Assembly: GCA_964020975.1 (NCBI GenBank)
Contig: OZ026622.1
Location: 446,501-510,500 of the forward strand
Length of the DNA: 64,000 nt
Direction of reading: 5' to 3'
DNA from: Hermodice carunculata
Lineage: Eukaryota; Annelida; Polychaeta; Eunicida; Amphinomidae
Within the stretch, counting starts at the first letter, position 1. Each line of letters opens with the position of its first letter. Under the pieces are notes generated by a model, which worked only from the letters and a program-made list of their open reading frames with translations, had not been told where the DNA came from and did not search any database. The translations under genes were made by a program, and so were the position numbers. Shown piece after piece: positions 52,825 to 64,000 of this stretch.

Positions 52825-55295
52825 GACTCCGCAGACCGTAAAAGGGTTGGGATGAACATTCACACTATATTTTCTGATTTAGACTTTAGAAATAATAATT
52901 GTTCTGTATTTAAATTTACAGATATACTGCTATACCAACTTTCATGTCACTGCCGAAAATCTACCTGTGTCATTTATATACTGTTGGACGGCCTAAAAAA
53001 TGATTTTATTTTTGACAAAAAGGGCAATTTATGGAGCCATAAAGTAATGTCTGGATTGTCAATGGCGATACTGTGCTATGTAATATGTCTATATGTAATC
53101 TGTATTTGTTACACTCACAAAGAAAATGACAAGGATCTTCGTTTGCATTGCCACAGGCTCCCTTAGGGTGTCCACCGGCCCTTTCATGTAATCTGTATTT
53201 GTTACACTCACAAAGAAAATGACAAGGATCTTCGTTTGCATTGCCACAGGCTCCCTAAGGGTGTCCACCGGCCCTTTCATATAAAGGTCTCCATGTAGGT
53301 TGCTGCATTTCATTCGTAACCGAGCATGAATAACCGCTAGTCGACAACCACCAACATAGGAAAGCTTGTTTGTTTTACCAACATTACTGATATGGTTAAG
53401 ACTCTTTTTGAAATCACGGGTTGACTCAGCATTCTGCACAGGCAAAATACACCCATTGCATAATCTAATCACGGAGTGAAAACATGAACTGTCGATTAAC
53501 TGGCGTTATACTTATTGCGTTCAGACACAGAAGTTGGAACTAGATTCCTCGGATATTGAGGTGCAAGACCATGCATTATATTGTAGAATAGGATCAATTT
53601 GCTTTTCTTTCTTCTCTATGATAGCTTTTCAAACCCGGTTTCCTCATCAATAAAATTGTGGTTGGCGCCCCTTGTTGCCCCTGTTATTACTCTCGCTGCA
53701 GAAAGCTGACTATTTCCAAACTGTTGCGACTCCTGTAAACAGCAGCCGCTCCACACAACTGAACAATCCTCAAGAATTGGGTGGACGAAGCTGTAATAAG
53801 TAATTTCTAATGACTTTCTACTCAAGCGATGTTGTAAATATCTCATGATATTAACTATTTTCGTTCATTTTGTAACCAAAATCAGGATAATTCGGAGGTA
53901 TTCGCTTCTTAGATATAATCATACTTCTTGTTTTTGACAGGTTAAACGAGACCGGCCATCTATGTGACCAATTCTCCATCTCATTCAGATCCAGATTCCA
54001 TATACTTAGTACGTAACTGCCTGAAGTAAGGCCACATAAAAGGAGATTTTTTTCCTTTTTATGAATACGTTCGACTTTCCGTTTTGACCATCGAAGATAA
54101 TTAGTGTACCATGGACAATCATTTGGCCTGATAGTTACTTCTTTATTTGGTATAGATTCCTTTGCGGTAACTATAAGGAAAGAAGCAGTCCACTTTTTAC
54201 TTTATTGATGTCAGTAGTATCAAAGTCCCAGTCAATCTCAGACACCTTGGTTCTAAAGATATCTTAATTTGCCTTTTACTCCCATACGAGTCTTTTGTAT
54301 GTTGGACACTTCTTGTGTCTGAAGAGTAAGTTTGCACTAATCACACACAATGATTGCATTTAGATAACAGAGCAGATCCGTTTGTACTTCTGATAAATGT
54401 TGGAATATTGGTTATTATTTGATCGAGACATGATGAGGTAGTTTCTGTTATTCTCGTAGGCTCAGATATATGCATGTTAAGACAGTTTACATAACAGAAA
54501 TTAGTCGGTTTCCTTCCGTGGTTAGTTTCACGGTCCGTGTTAAGATCTCCCATCAATATAATTTTATTACACACCCGAATTGTTTGCTCTATCGAGATTG
54601 ACCTGTAAGTTGTCCCAAAAAGACACAAGCGAATTCGGGGGCCGATACAATACCGCAATGAAAAACTTATTACAGTGTAAAAGCACTTCAACCCAGAGAA
54701 TTTCTAAACTGGAGCCTTCAAGATCATCACGCCGTTTAATTGCCAATGATCGTGAAGCATGCCCCCACACAGGTACCAGTAGATCTATCTCGCCTGAGAA
54801 TTGGATGAAATCCTAGTTTACGTAGGTTATCATCTTGAGTTGAATTTATTGAGAATGTTTCTGATAATGCTATTATATCAAAGTTATCAGCCAAAGAGAT
54901 TTTAATGCAACTTAATTTATCTGCCGCTAATCTACGGACATTTGCAGGACAAATTCTAAAATATACATAAGAGTCTACTGGACCGGGGTGAGGATGCACA
55001 TCTCTGCAGATCAGTAACAAAAGTTCAATCATAAAAAGCATAGGTCATCAATTTTCCTGTGCGTCAAGTAACAAAGTAATAAGGTTTGACCATTAATTCT
55101 GGCGGAATAAAAAAAATGTCCAAATGATCGAATTGACAGCAACACTAATTTGCAGCACAGCATGCACGGTAATAATTTGACCTGAGTCGACGTTATCGTA
55201 TCATAACAGGGTGTAAGGAACAGGAGAGTATCTATACTGGTGAGAAAGATACAATTGATACAGCCATTAAGTGAGTCATACATAATATGCAGAAG
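52825..55295 (-). mobile_element. LINE with internal loss of the RT core, bounded by a candidate 15-bp TSD
   Basis: The minus-strand order is as follows. A frame near 55040 reads DVHPHPGP and NVRRLAADKLSCIK (start of an APE endonuclease). Around 54690-54570 come VEVLLHCNKFFIAVLYRPPN and ILMGDLNTDR (endonuclease core). SEPTRITETTSSCLDQIITN follows. A pre-RT linker (NDCPWYTNYLRWSKRK) lies near 54110. The thumb NEMENWSHRWPVSFNLSKT near 53980 follows with no palm domain, so motifs A to C, including YADD, are deleted. Then come the post-RT frame RKSLEITYYSFVHPILE (53846-53616), a RLRMKCSN stretch and a Cys/His zinc knuckle. Several frameshifts and stops are present. AGTGAATCAGGATAA occurs at both 52810-52824 and 55296-55310 and probably marks the target-site duplication. 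CR1/Jockey-like. Confidence 0.85.
53095..53280. repeat. 93-bp tandem duplication inside the LINE
   Basis: Two copies, 53095-53187 and 53188-53280, differ at one position (CCCTTAGG against CCCTAAGG). The unit covers the LINE zinc-knuckle coding region. 93 bp is a multiple of three, so the frame continues through both copies. Much younger than the element that holds it. Confidence 0.96.
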
Positions 55296-55310
55296 AGTGA
55301 ATCAGGATAA
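55296..55310. repeat. Candidate target-site duplication, right copy
   Basis: AGTGAATCAGGATAA, identical to 52810-52824. Confidence 0.65.
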
Positions 55311-56830
55311 CTTTGGCACAGTGTGCATAATTACCAAATACAACATATTTGATTAACTATATATTTGTGAATAATAGTACCTTATCAATGTAACTTGTTC
55401 CATTTAACCATTCGACGCCTAGAAAGGTCTCTGAAGTATATGGTTCATTGTACACGTAAAGTTGTTGGAGTAAAAAGGTAGGTAATATTAACAAACGCAC
55501 ATTACACAGAAGCTCACTTATTGTTGACGGCAGAACAAATGATGTATATACTCTTATGAGAAGTAGTATTTCTGCAACAAAATTTTGACAAACTTCTTGT
55601 TCTTTACAGACTTTACACGGAAGTACGGAGAAGCTGAGGCAAACAAAGCACATTTTAAAATACATGATACTGTCCCTGAAGAGCTCAAAGTTGAATGGAA
55701 TTACCCCGAGAAAGACATAGAAGATACACACACAGAATAATATCATAAAATTTATAAAGCTATAAATGGCACCCAGGGTTATAAAAAAACATCAAACAAT
55801 GTGTTTCTGCCCCACGGTTAATACACATTTAAACGGCAGAAATTACACTCCACATATTAATAACCTATGATGTGTAGAAAACGAAACGATTACGACGATG
55901 CAAATTTATTATAAATAAAGTTTAAATTGGAATATATATATATATTGACGTACACCAAGGACCTAGGTCCATGCGGAGATTATGACTATCTTCGACTTCA
56001 GTAAATTCTGCTGAAGATCGTTCACGCAAAGGGCGCTGGCACTGACATGGCTGAGACGCCCTCACTTGTTTAAGCGGCACATAAGGTCATGATGCGCCAA
56101 ATACTAAGTATTGTACCCAGTCTGTAATACTTAGATCAGCCGTATGGAGCTATGAGCACACTCCACCAGTCCAGCAGGCAGGATAATAAGAGATAAAATA
56201 GGAATATGACTTTGATATATCTCTTATGGGTTTATTCAAGGATCCACGTCAGTAGTTATTCACTTCAAGTGCATTTAAATCGACAAATTATAATGACTCT
56301 GTCGAACACTAGGTTATATCATAGTTGTAAGACAGCAGTTTAGCCATATAGTTAGCCGAGTATATCACTTGACGATAACATAAGTACAACAGACATGTTA
56401 TGTTATTTAGCTTAGTCTGACACTTGCAAAGAGCTGAATAATGGTAGTGCTTGCAAAGAGCTGAATAATGATAGCGTATTACCAAAAAAAAAAAAAAATT
56501 ATCGATATCAATCAAGTCGAAAAAAGACGTATTATTCAATTGATTAGACAACTGAGACAGTGTATTTAACGCAACAAACGCAATTCAGGAGGTAACGTTA
56601 TGTCCATATAATGGATATATATGCAACTAAGGTAAATATGAAGCTCTATGCATATGACTGTGTTATGTACGGGGAGAAGAACCAGCATTAGCACGTGGCT
56701 TGGTTTCCAATTCAATTTCATGTTTGTGAAATAAAATACGTTTTTTTAAAATAAAAAATAGGCAATTCAGTTTTAATCAATATGGTTATGATAATATCCT
56801 TGCTGCAGCATCTTTGTTTCATATATATAT
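55311..56830. other. Intergenic, no firm gene
   Basis: A hydrophobic minus frame of 129 codons (55746-55357) has no recognised family; it may be chance or LINE-flank sequence. A 27-bp local duplication (TGCAAAGAGCTGAATAATGR) lies near 56425-56475. Confidence 0.4.
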
Positions 56831-57052
56831 TACCTGAAATACAAGCGCCTTCATCCGTGATATAAGGCCTATTTTACGATACAGGAGCCTTCATTTGAGA
56901 TATTACGGAGGTACAAGCGTGTCTGTCTCTCATATAAGGCTTGCTTTCCTATGATTTAGAAGTCTTTATTTCAGATATTGCATCGTATACAAGCGCCGTC
57001 ATCTCTGATTTAAGGTTTTCTGAGACACGGGGCCTTCAATTAAGATATAATT
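56831..57052. repeat. ~36-bp minisatellite, about six diverged units
   Basis: Units alternate around ACAAGCGCCTTCATC-GTGATATAAGG and ACAGGAGCCTTCATTTGAGATATT. The motif CCTTCAT/CTTTATT followed by GATAT recurs at about 36-bp steps. Confidence 0.75.
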
Positions 57053-58656
57053 TGAAAAAAAAAGCGTTTTACATTATATGTTACTCCCTGATGCCTTTTT
57101 CATTTAACATGAATAGCAAAAGTTCACAGGAGATGGTAAAAACCAATAAACAAAGCCAAGGTACAAAACGAATTCCCCATACGCATTGTGTTTTTCTTTT
57201 TCGACAGACTATGTTGACCAAATGTTTTCCACATTGGCGAATATGGTCAATTTAGCAGCATGCCAATCTATGGTCATTATAACCTGTGGATCCTGGAAAC
57301 CTAGGTACCCTTAACAGCGGGATGCCAAACAAGTGTTAATTTTGAAGAGGGATTTACCCATATCAATCCAGGTTGCCGCTATGTCAACGGATGGCCAATT
57401 GGCAGAGTTTAACAAGTCGCCTTGTGTTTTCGAAGTGTCTAATGAATGCTGTTACTATTGTCATGGATTTGGCTTGAAGCAATCGTCTGTGTTGACGATG
57501 CTATTTACGCAAATTGTATATATCTGAACGAATATTGGCACAGTGTGGGGGGACCTCGGCGCCTTTTATGTGTTGCTGCAAAAACAACTACACACTGTCA
57601 TCCAAATTTTACACCTTCAAGGTCAAGCTGGTCTTCAGCAATTCCAGCTGTTTCATTTTTAATTAAAGTGCCCTCAATATTTTGCAGGCAGATGATACAG
57701 CTGGGAGCCAGATTAATGCTGTCAGTCAGCAGTCTTCTTGTGGCAGAAAATGGTGGGGGCGCGCATGAAATCTGTTGGCTCATTCATTTCATTTGACAAC
57801 TGACGAGTAACTGTTGAAAGTTTTTTTTCTTAGTATAGAGCCAAACGCATGATCTTGTCAGCCATTCAGATCGACGTTTTGAAACAAATTGCTGATATAT
57901 GGATACATTACAGCTGAATTACTGGTGGATACGAATGCAAACCTGGGTCTTTAGAATAATCGCCCGAATAGTTTCTTTGCTGAGGCGACAGTAAGAGCCC
58001 AGATACATAACTCCTTAACTGGAGTGTCTGGATGTGATGTATTGTGGAGTCTTATCCAGATCATGAGCCACAACTTTCTACGAAGCCCAAAAGCGTGACA
58101 GTTGCTGACCTCTTAGTCTATCAAGGGGCAGATGTTTAATGTTTGCATGAAACTGCTCTAGAGGTCGGTGATGGGTATCCCTTGTAGGGTGCCAACTTTC
58201 TGTCTGAACTGTACATGAATCTGACATTATATTGAAGAACATAACTTGCACTACGTACCGTGCGGTCACCGGCAGATAGCGCGGAGCTATCCGTTTTATA
58301 GACCACAGCAGCTGTGTACATGCCCTTCACTAATCTCGAAACATTATTGAACTATGGAAAACCTTAACGTACAGCATTGCCTACCTGTAACAGGCTTAAC
58401 AGTCCGTCCTTCAGGTAACACACCAGCTCGCTGAGCGTCTTGTGCTATTTCCTTCCCCCTACAATTATCTGGCACCTTTTATCACTTAAAATGATGATGC
58501 ACTGATTTATGTTGAATTGTACGTATCTTGAGCTCATCTTAATCCTTATGTTGGTGTCTGAGATCCGTGTGTGGTAAGCCGAAGTGCGGGGTTTGGGGGG
58601 TCACCATAAAAGGGGAACTAACACACTTTTTAAAGTTGATTTTGAAAAGGCCTTAA
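57053..58656. other. Intergenic, no firm gene
   Basis: Overlapping frames of 60-116 codons at 57446-57796 on both strands lie in more GC-rich DNA but show no recognised motif or splice support. Confidence 0.4.
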
Positions 58657-58890
58657 CTCATTCCACCCTCATAGAAGACCGAGTCAACAGCTTTCCTTGG
58701 CGCGTTCTGGGCGCAATGCGCCGTGAGCGCGCCACGGAAACCTGTTGACCATGTGCATATATCATTTGGAAAGATCTTTCAGGCAAGTTTCATCCAAAAT
58801 TTTGAAAAATAATCCCTAAATCAGTGAAATACAATTAGCAAAAGACATCTAGATATTAGTTGGGGAAAAGGGTCATTAGGGTGGAATGAG
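58657..58890. mobile_element. Nested foldback element
   Basis: Inner arms at 58683-58704 and 58728-58749 are 22-bp inverted copies with two mismatches (outer end GTCAACAG / CTGTTGAC). The loop holds GGCGCAATGCGCC, a further small palindrome. An outer 13-bp pair, CTCATTCCACCCT (58657-58669) and AGGGTGGAATGAG (58878-58890), encloses it asymmetrically. The outer pair suggests terminal inverted repeats of a larger non-autonomous element of about 234 bp. Confidence 0.65.
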
Positions 58891-59207
58891 ATAAACAAAC
58901 TTTTAGTGACATGACTTTCTGTAAAGATAATCATAAACTATTCACTTTGTGTATTTAAAGGGTTGTGGTGCTATGTTCATTGAAGAAAAAAGACACACCG
59001 TGTTTGGCATCATTCATGTTTGCCACATACACGTAATCATCCTCATTTCAAGTCGACAAGTCACAAATGAGAACAAGATTGCGGAAGCACATTTAAATAC
59101 ATGGCGGTACAATTGAATGATATATGTGATAATACGCTACGTATTCATCGCGTGTTTTCAGAGTTTTATAGCTAAGCTTGTTTAACGTTATGGCACACCC
59201 GTTTCCA

Positions 59208-59211
<4 letters not shown>
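58891..59211. other. Intergenic, nothing recognised
   Basis: About 320 bp of unique AT-rich sequence. Confidence 0.5.

Positions 59212-59290
<79 letters not shown>
59212..59290. repeat. (TA)n microsatellite
   Basis: About 79 bases of TA. Confidence 0.97.
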
Positions 59291-59291
<1 letters not shown>

Positions 59292-59630
59292 CTTGTCTAA
59301 TAAGTCACTATGGATTTTTAACTCGATGTACAAATACTTTGGGGGACAATATTCATCTGTTTATATATTTCTTCATTTGTTTGCCCGATTTGTCTCGTGG
59401 GTTGAAAAAAGGCTTTAGATAATAAATAAAGGTTATTCCATAAATCAGCGAACATATGTTTACGTATTCAGGATTGTTTAATATATTCAAATATTTTAAA
59501 ACCGTGATCTTTCGATTAATGAAATATTGCAGAAAAGGGTTCAACAAAGTTGTATTTTGAGTCTACCTCAATATATTTATAAAATTTTAAAACTTTAATC
59601 AATATGACATATAGATTGTATGCTTTGTGA

Positions 59631-59634
<4 letters not shown>
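59291..59634. other. Intergenic, nothing recognised
   Basis: Very AT-rich; a 64-codon minus frame only. Confidence 0.5.
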
Positions 59635-59686
<52 letters not shown>

Positions 59687-59851
59687 ATTGTTTCCTTTAC
59701 ACTCACTGTTTACTACTACTATTAAAAATGAACGACAAGACAGACAGACAGACACAGAGAGAGAGAGAGAAAGAGAGAGAAGGAAAGAGAGAGAGAGAAT
59801 AATTGTTTCCTTTACACTCACTGCTTACTGTAAGTATTACAAATGAACGAC
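59635..59851. repeat. ~115-bp tandem duplication of (GA)n plus unique flank
   Basis: (GA)n at 59635-59683 followed by TAATTGTTTCCTTTACACTC and an ATGAACGAC end is repeated as a second (GA)-rich tract (59752-59797) with the same flank at 59800-59851. The flanks differ at several positions. The second GA tract has more interruptions. Confidence 0.93.
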
Positions 59852-60021
59852 GACTACCTAGTTGTTTTCATAGATATTCTGAGTACAAATGTAAAAACAA
59901 CAGTTTTAACTTTTAACACGAAAAAAAAAAAAAAGAAAGAAAAAACCATATAAAATCAGGCCGGGGAAAAATAATGAATTATTGTGCTCAATGATATTAT
60001 GATAATTAAAATATATATACT

Positions 60022-60173
60022 CATTGATTTAATCCATTAATCATATGATAAATGTGTTTGATCAATTGGTCTAATGAATCTGACAATATGGTTAAATATA
60101 TTTAGTCAATGATTAAATCCATTTAACCATATAAATGGATGCGTTTGATCAAATGGTCAAATGAATCTGAACA
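60022..60173. repeat. ~86-bp degenerate tandem pair
   Basis: ATTGATTTAATCCATTAATC ... GTTTGATCAATTGGTC ... AATGAATCTGA is repeated 86 bp later with several changes (GTTTGATCA at 60056 and 60142). Confidence 0.85.
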
Positions 60174-62325
60174 AACTATTTATTTCATTCTCCTTAATCA
60201 TGTGATAAAACCGATGCTAAAGTGTGATTCCATTTGTGAGGAAAGAGTTGGTAAAGCGTTGTGTTCTGCATTGGATGTTGTGTATCAGTCTGGCAGGTGT
60301 GGACCCATGTTATAGAGCGGTAGGAGGTTGGACAGATTGGAAGGTGTAAGATTGAAGGTAATTTTGAAGAAAATAATCAATTTGACGTATTTCCGTCGGC
60401 CGGCCAAGGTAGGCCAACCGAGTTCTTGCTGAATTTTGATCAAGATCAACATATCTAAATGAATTCAAAGTTGGTTCTTGTGTAGAGATATTCACCTGTC
60501 ATCTTGGAACAGATTTGATTGGACCGACAAAACTGGAGATGGAAACTTGTCAGAATATTTCGAATCGGCCCAGTCTTCGACATTTTGATGTTTTATCCTT
60601 TCCCGCTTCAATCACCGATAAGCGCCCGGATGTATACTGCGGTCTGCTTAAATATTTTCACTTAAAATTCGGGGGAAAAGAAAATAGTTTTGCTGAGAAT
60701 GGTACATAATACCTTTACTGATGGCGCGCCCCAGGTCACAGCTTTGCCTAGCGCGGGTTGGGCGCAGTGATGATGATGATAATAGTGATGATGCTCATAA
60801 TAATAGTCTATTAGGAAATGTACCCCTTTACAATGGAGGAGCCAATGGAGCTAGATTTATTTCACAGTGCATCCAGCATATTTCCAATAATATTGATCGA
60901 TATAATGTTAAATGGCCGTACGCTGTCCATATAGTAAACAGTAACAGCGTAGAGCCGTACATCGGTACATCGATCAGTCCTCTCGACGTGGTATTGCTCA
61001 TAATTTTAAATTCCATGCTCCCCGCACTAAAACTGGAGATAAACCACTCATTTGGACAAAATAGAAGGCGTAAGGACATGTATATTACAAAAGTTTCATA
61101 CATGAAACATATGTGACGTATATGTCGTTAAACCAACTGCTGTCATCACTCTCTTTGTAAGTTGTTGTATTTGTCTGGCAAGTGCCTGCCATTTTGCAAT
61201 AAAAGTGAGAATACAGTGCGCAGGCTGTAATCGGATAAAAGCAGAAAAAGGTGCAATTTACATTTTTCGGACAACGTAGGTTGTCTGTTTGCAAACGGAG
61301 AAAAACGGGAATACTTGAGTAGCATGGCGCCTGGATAAGTCAGCTATCAGCGGCAAGAAATCTAATTCACCAGGTTCCACGCACTCTTCAATGAGGCTTC
61401 GTGTTATTTGGTATTTGGTTCTAGATATATCTTGTGGAGTCAATAGCATACCTGATGTGTTCCCTGATACACTTGTGGCTATTGATATATCCATCAGCCT
61501 AGTGGCGGCTGCTGGCTAATCCTGCATCTGACAGTGCATTTCCAAAGGAAAGGTTAAATCATGCTAATTGTGGTTAAAATTGAGTTGCTGGTTCTTCTGG
61601 GCGATTTGAAAACCAAACCCAGCTCCTCCTTGAGCGAAAAGAACCATGTGTAAATTGTTTAAGAACCATGTGTTATTTATTGAAGACTACTGCTTTTTTA
61701 CTAAAAAGGCCGTGTATTTTATATATACGATATAAAAGGAATCAATCTGAATAGACGCGCATCCATGCATTAAAGCAGACTTGATATCAAGTGCGGAGCG
61801 TAAACTGTACTTTTAAATCTGATATGTATGCATAACTAGCATGCGGAGTTCCATATGCGTACTCAACTGGGGGCAACTTGTGGCCAAAGGAATATGAGTG
61901 ACAAGCTCCGATTTAGAGAAAACGTACAATCTGAATATCACGCATAGTCTTGCTTGCTTTCATACAAAGTTAAAAGGTTAATTTTCAATGAACGCGCTAC
62001 TAGTGGATAGTTAGCAAGTACATTTCCATTGGAAAGGCAAGTCTGAAATAGTTGAAAACTAATTCTTAACGTTTTGACACAGTAGGTTTTTTCAGTTTGC
62101 CACACCTTAAAAATAAACAACGAACCGACTGAAAACTGATAAAAAACAATAATTTCGGAACTCGACAAGACTGAAAGCTCTGGAAGTGGAATTACAATTG
62201 AAAATTAGAAAAGAAGATTTGCTTCAAAGGAAATCTGTCTGTGTACTACAAAAATTTCAAGTTTGAAATATTTCTAATACAGAAAACTTGAGATTGGTGG
62301 ACAAACACATACACTATAGAGAACT
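60174..62325. other. Intergenic, no firm gene
   Basis: Open frames include 131 codons at 60721-61116 (plus), with an early Asp run made by a GAT repeat, and a protein-like minus frame at 61494-61258. Neither shows a recognised domain. 60738-60769 resembles the arm of the foldback at 58.68 kb. Confidence 0.4.
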
Positions 62326-62607
62326 ATGTATGGATTGTACAACAACTTGGGTGCCCTGGAATGGAATGAGAATGTTGGAAGGGCACATACGTCAAGAGGG
62401 ACTAAACAAGTGTGTGATCATCCTGAGGGACACCATGGGAAGAAGAGATACAAACCAATGACATTAAGGTATGTGAAAAGGGCATGGGACCTGCGTGCAC
62501 AAAGTGCAATGACAGAAAATGCAGCTTTGAGTAATAGTGATCTTGATGAATCCATTGATGAAGATTACGAGTACTGCAAAACTGTTTATACATGCTGCTT
62601 TTGGTGA
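62326..62607 (+). CDS. Possible 3' coding end of a transposon-derived protein (doubtful)
   Basis: 93 codons. The stretch ALEWNENVGRAHTSRGTKQ followed by GKKRYKPMTLRYVK recalls the C-terminal tail of repeated invertebrate proteins of unclear origin in which a 'WNENVxR' motif precedes a basic segment. This is a remembered similarity and was not checked. An in-frame stop lies just upstream (62317-62319), so the full protein does not continue from there without splicing. A possible acceptor, TTTCTAATACAG, lies at 62270-62281. The C-terminal part is acidic. An alternative is a chance frame. Confidence 0.3.
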   Translation: MYGLYNNLGALEWNENVGRAHTSRGTKQVCDHPEGHHGKKRYKPMTLRYVKRAWDLRAQSAMTENAALSNSDLDESIDEDYEYCKTVYTCCFW

Positions 62608-63934
62608 CAGTGAAACTGAGGAGTTTGAATGCTTTGATCTGAATGCTCAATAATTGGAAATACATATGTGCAGTATAAACTTTGTCTGTAAAATTATGCT
62701 CCCCCCCCCCCCACCACCACCAAAAAAAAAAAGACAGTGCAGAGACATGTATGTTCATGCCCATATGTGAAATTTCAAATGTGCCTGACTGCAAAACAGT
62801 TGATTTCACAACTAGATTGAATTACTAAATTTATATGTGGGCTATAGAGACCACTGTGGTTTCCTTGCATCATGTACATATCAGGGAAATAAATCAGTTT
62901 ATTTACAACATATGTTATTGTCATTGTTGTTTTTAATGTAAACCGGTGATAAAGTAGAAGGATGAAAGCAGATTACCATTGAATATGTGTCTGCCATATG
63001 ATTGCCTCAAATATTTACTAAAGTACCATATCAAAATATCTGATTTGTCTTTCTATAAAAACACTCAATCATTCACCATGTTCCCAGTCACAGACAAACA
63101 CATATACATGTATGCAGCAGGTATCTGACCCAATTACTACCCATAGTCTGCATGGCCTCTGTGCTATGTGGTCCACCGACAACCAGTAGCCAGAAAAGGT
63201 GCGATCTCCCAAGTTTATTGAGCAACTACCTAAGATTAGCTTGAGTGCAATGGATGTCCAAACAGCCGGGCCAAGAGGCCTTCACCCTGGGGGACTACGA
63301 GGCTTGCACACAGGCCTAAAGACGCGGCTGAAGACTCCATCCTTTTTTTTTTTAACTGATGCCCGAAGCCGATGATCAAACAAGGACGTGCAGACTGACA
63401 TAGATGCTTTCTAGATCCACAACATTTCACCTTTGTACAAATTAAGACGTACTGCTCTCGTCTTATATTTCCAAACGCAATTGTGTTCTTCGTAATAGAG
63501 CCCGACGCGCATAACGTGCTGCGCATGACTATTCAAAATGCTGCTTCACACATTTGGAAGACCCCCCTATGGAAGGACAAAACGGTGGTTGAACCTTGAA
63601 AGAATATCACTCTTTCAAGATTTGACGCAGGGAATCAACTGACAAGGGGTGAGGAATGGATAGTGAGTGTAGCCCTGAGGGAAATTGGCTATTGGGAGAG
63701 CGGGTTTATCGCACTGAAGCGCCACATTTGACTTAAAACGATGTGAGACTGGTAAGGTACCTCGGTCACTGCTGTAGGTTCGGCGAGTGTGAGCAATAAT
63801 GACTACAGAAATTGTAAACAATTGACATGTTTTCGCCCAACATACGCTGATATTCTGGGCAAGCGTCTCCTTCGTCTGGCCTCCGTTCCATTAGTCACTG
63901 TGAAGGGTCAAAGTTGGCCTCCTTTAAATATCGT
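62608..63934. other. Intergenic, nothing firm
   Basis: A C12 run followed by CCA triplets and an A run occurs at 62701-62731. Frames of up to 96 codons lack motifs. Confidence 0.45.
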
Positions 63935-63965
63935 GGGGGAGGGGTGGGGCTGGGGGTCATGGGGG
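63935..63965 (+). other. Strong G-quadruplex motif
   Basis: Five runs of four or five G bases are separated by loops of 1, 1, 2 and 4 bases. This is a textbook intramolecular G-quadruplex pattern on the plus strand. Function unknown. Confidence 0.8.
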
Positions 63966-64000
63966 CCCCTAGTACAAATAATAATTTTGCCCTGGTGCAA

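Noticed and set aside
61258-61494. Protein-like minus-strand frame (78 codons)
   Set aside because: The upstream acceptor is weak and the length is within chance range. Not enough to call an exon.

Overview
This window looks like nuclear DNA from an AT-rich metazoan, most likely a marine invertebrate. It has no operons and no compact coding. It holds one large disordered-protein exon bounded by GT/AG splice sites, several non-LTR retrotransposon (LINE) relics, a DIRS-type tyrosine-recombinase retroelement fossil, tRNA-derived SINEs, MITE-like foldback sequences and very many long microsatellites. The phylum cannot be fixed from the sequence alone; amphioxus, hemichordate, mollusc and brachiopod genomes all have this texture.

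Layout. 1-5.2 kb is mostly featureless, with a decayed LINE reverse-transcriptase tail on the minus strand (2.2-3.0 kb). 5.9-10.1 kb holds a minus-strand DIRS-like fossil next to a small cluster of direct and inverted repeats. 10-15 kb is AT-rich intergenic sequence. 15.2-16.1 kb is the 3' end of a plus-strand LINE that runs into a (TA)n tract. 18-19.3 kb and 20.4-22.4 kb are packed with trinucleotide tracts and minisatellites. 27.8-27.95 kb is a tRNA-Glu-like SINE. 31.1-32.5 kb (minus) is the only host coding segment I support with confidence: an internal exon of about 1.44 kb encoding a Ser/His/Arg-rich, probably disordered protein of unrecognised family. 34.5-35.06 kb holds three head-to-tail SINE copies, followed at once by a degenerate ~145-bp satellite-like array (35.2-37.5 kb). 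40.5-41.0 kb is a near-perfect foldback element. 41.9-44.5 kb holds two LINE halves on opposite strands, separated by a (TA)n(GT)n tract. 46.4 kb and 58.7 kb carry further foldback elements. 52.8-55.3 kb is a minus-strand LINE lacking its reverse-transcriptase core and bounded by a candidate 15-bp target-site duplication. 50.1 and 56.8 kb carry ~34-36-bp minisatellites. 59.6-60.2 kb holds local tandem duplications.

The genes do not form a functional system. The host exon stands alone, and its flanking exons were not found. The mobile elements are mostly broken copies. The best candidates for something not previously described are the tandem SINE array joined to the ~145-bp satellite, the LINE with a TSD and a precise-looking loss of its catalytic core, the repeated association of LINE fragments with (TA)n tracts, and the unrecognised protein encoded by the large exon.
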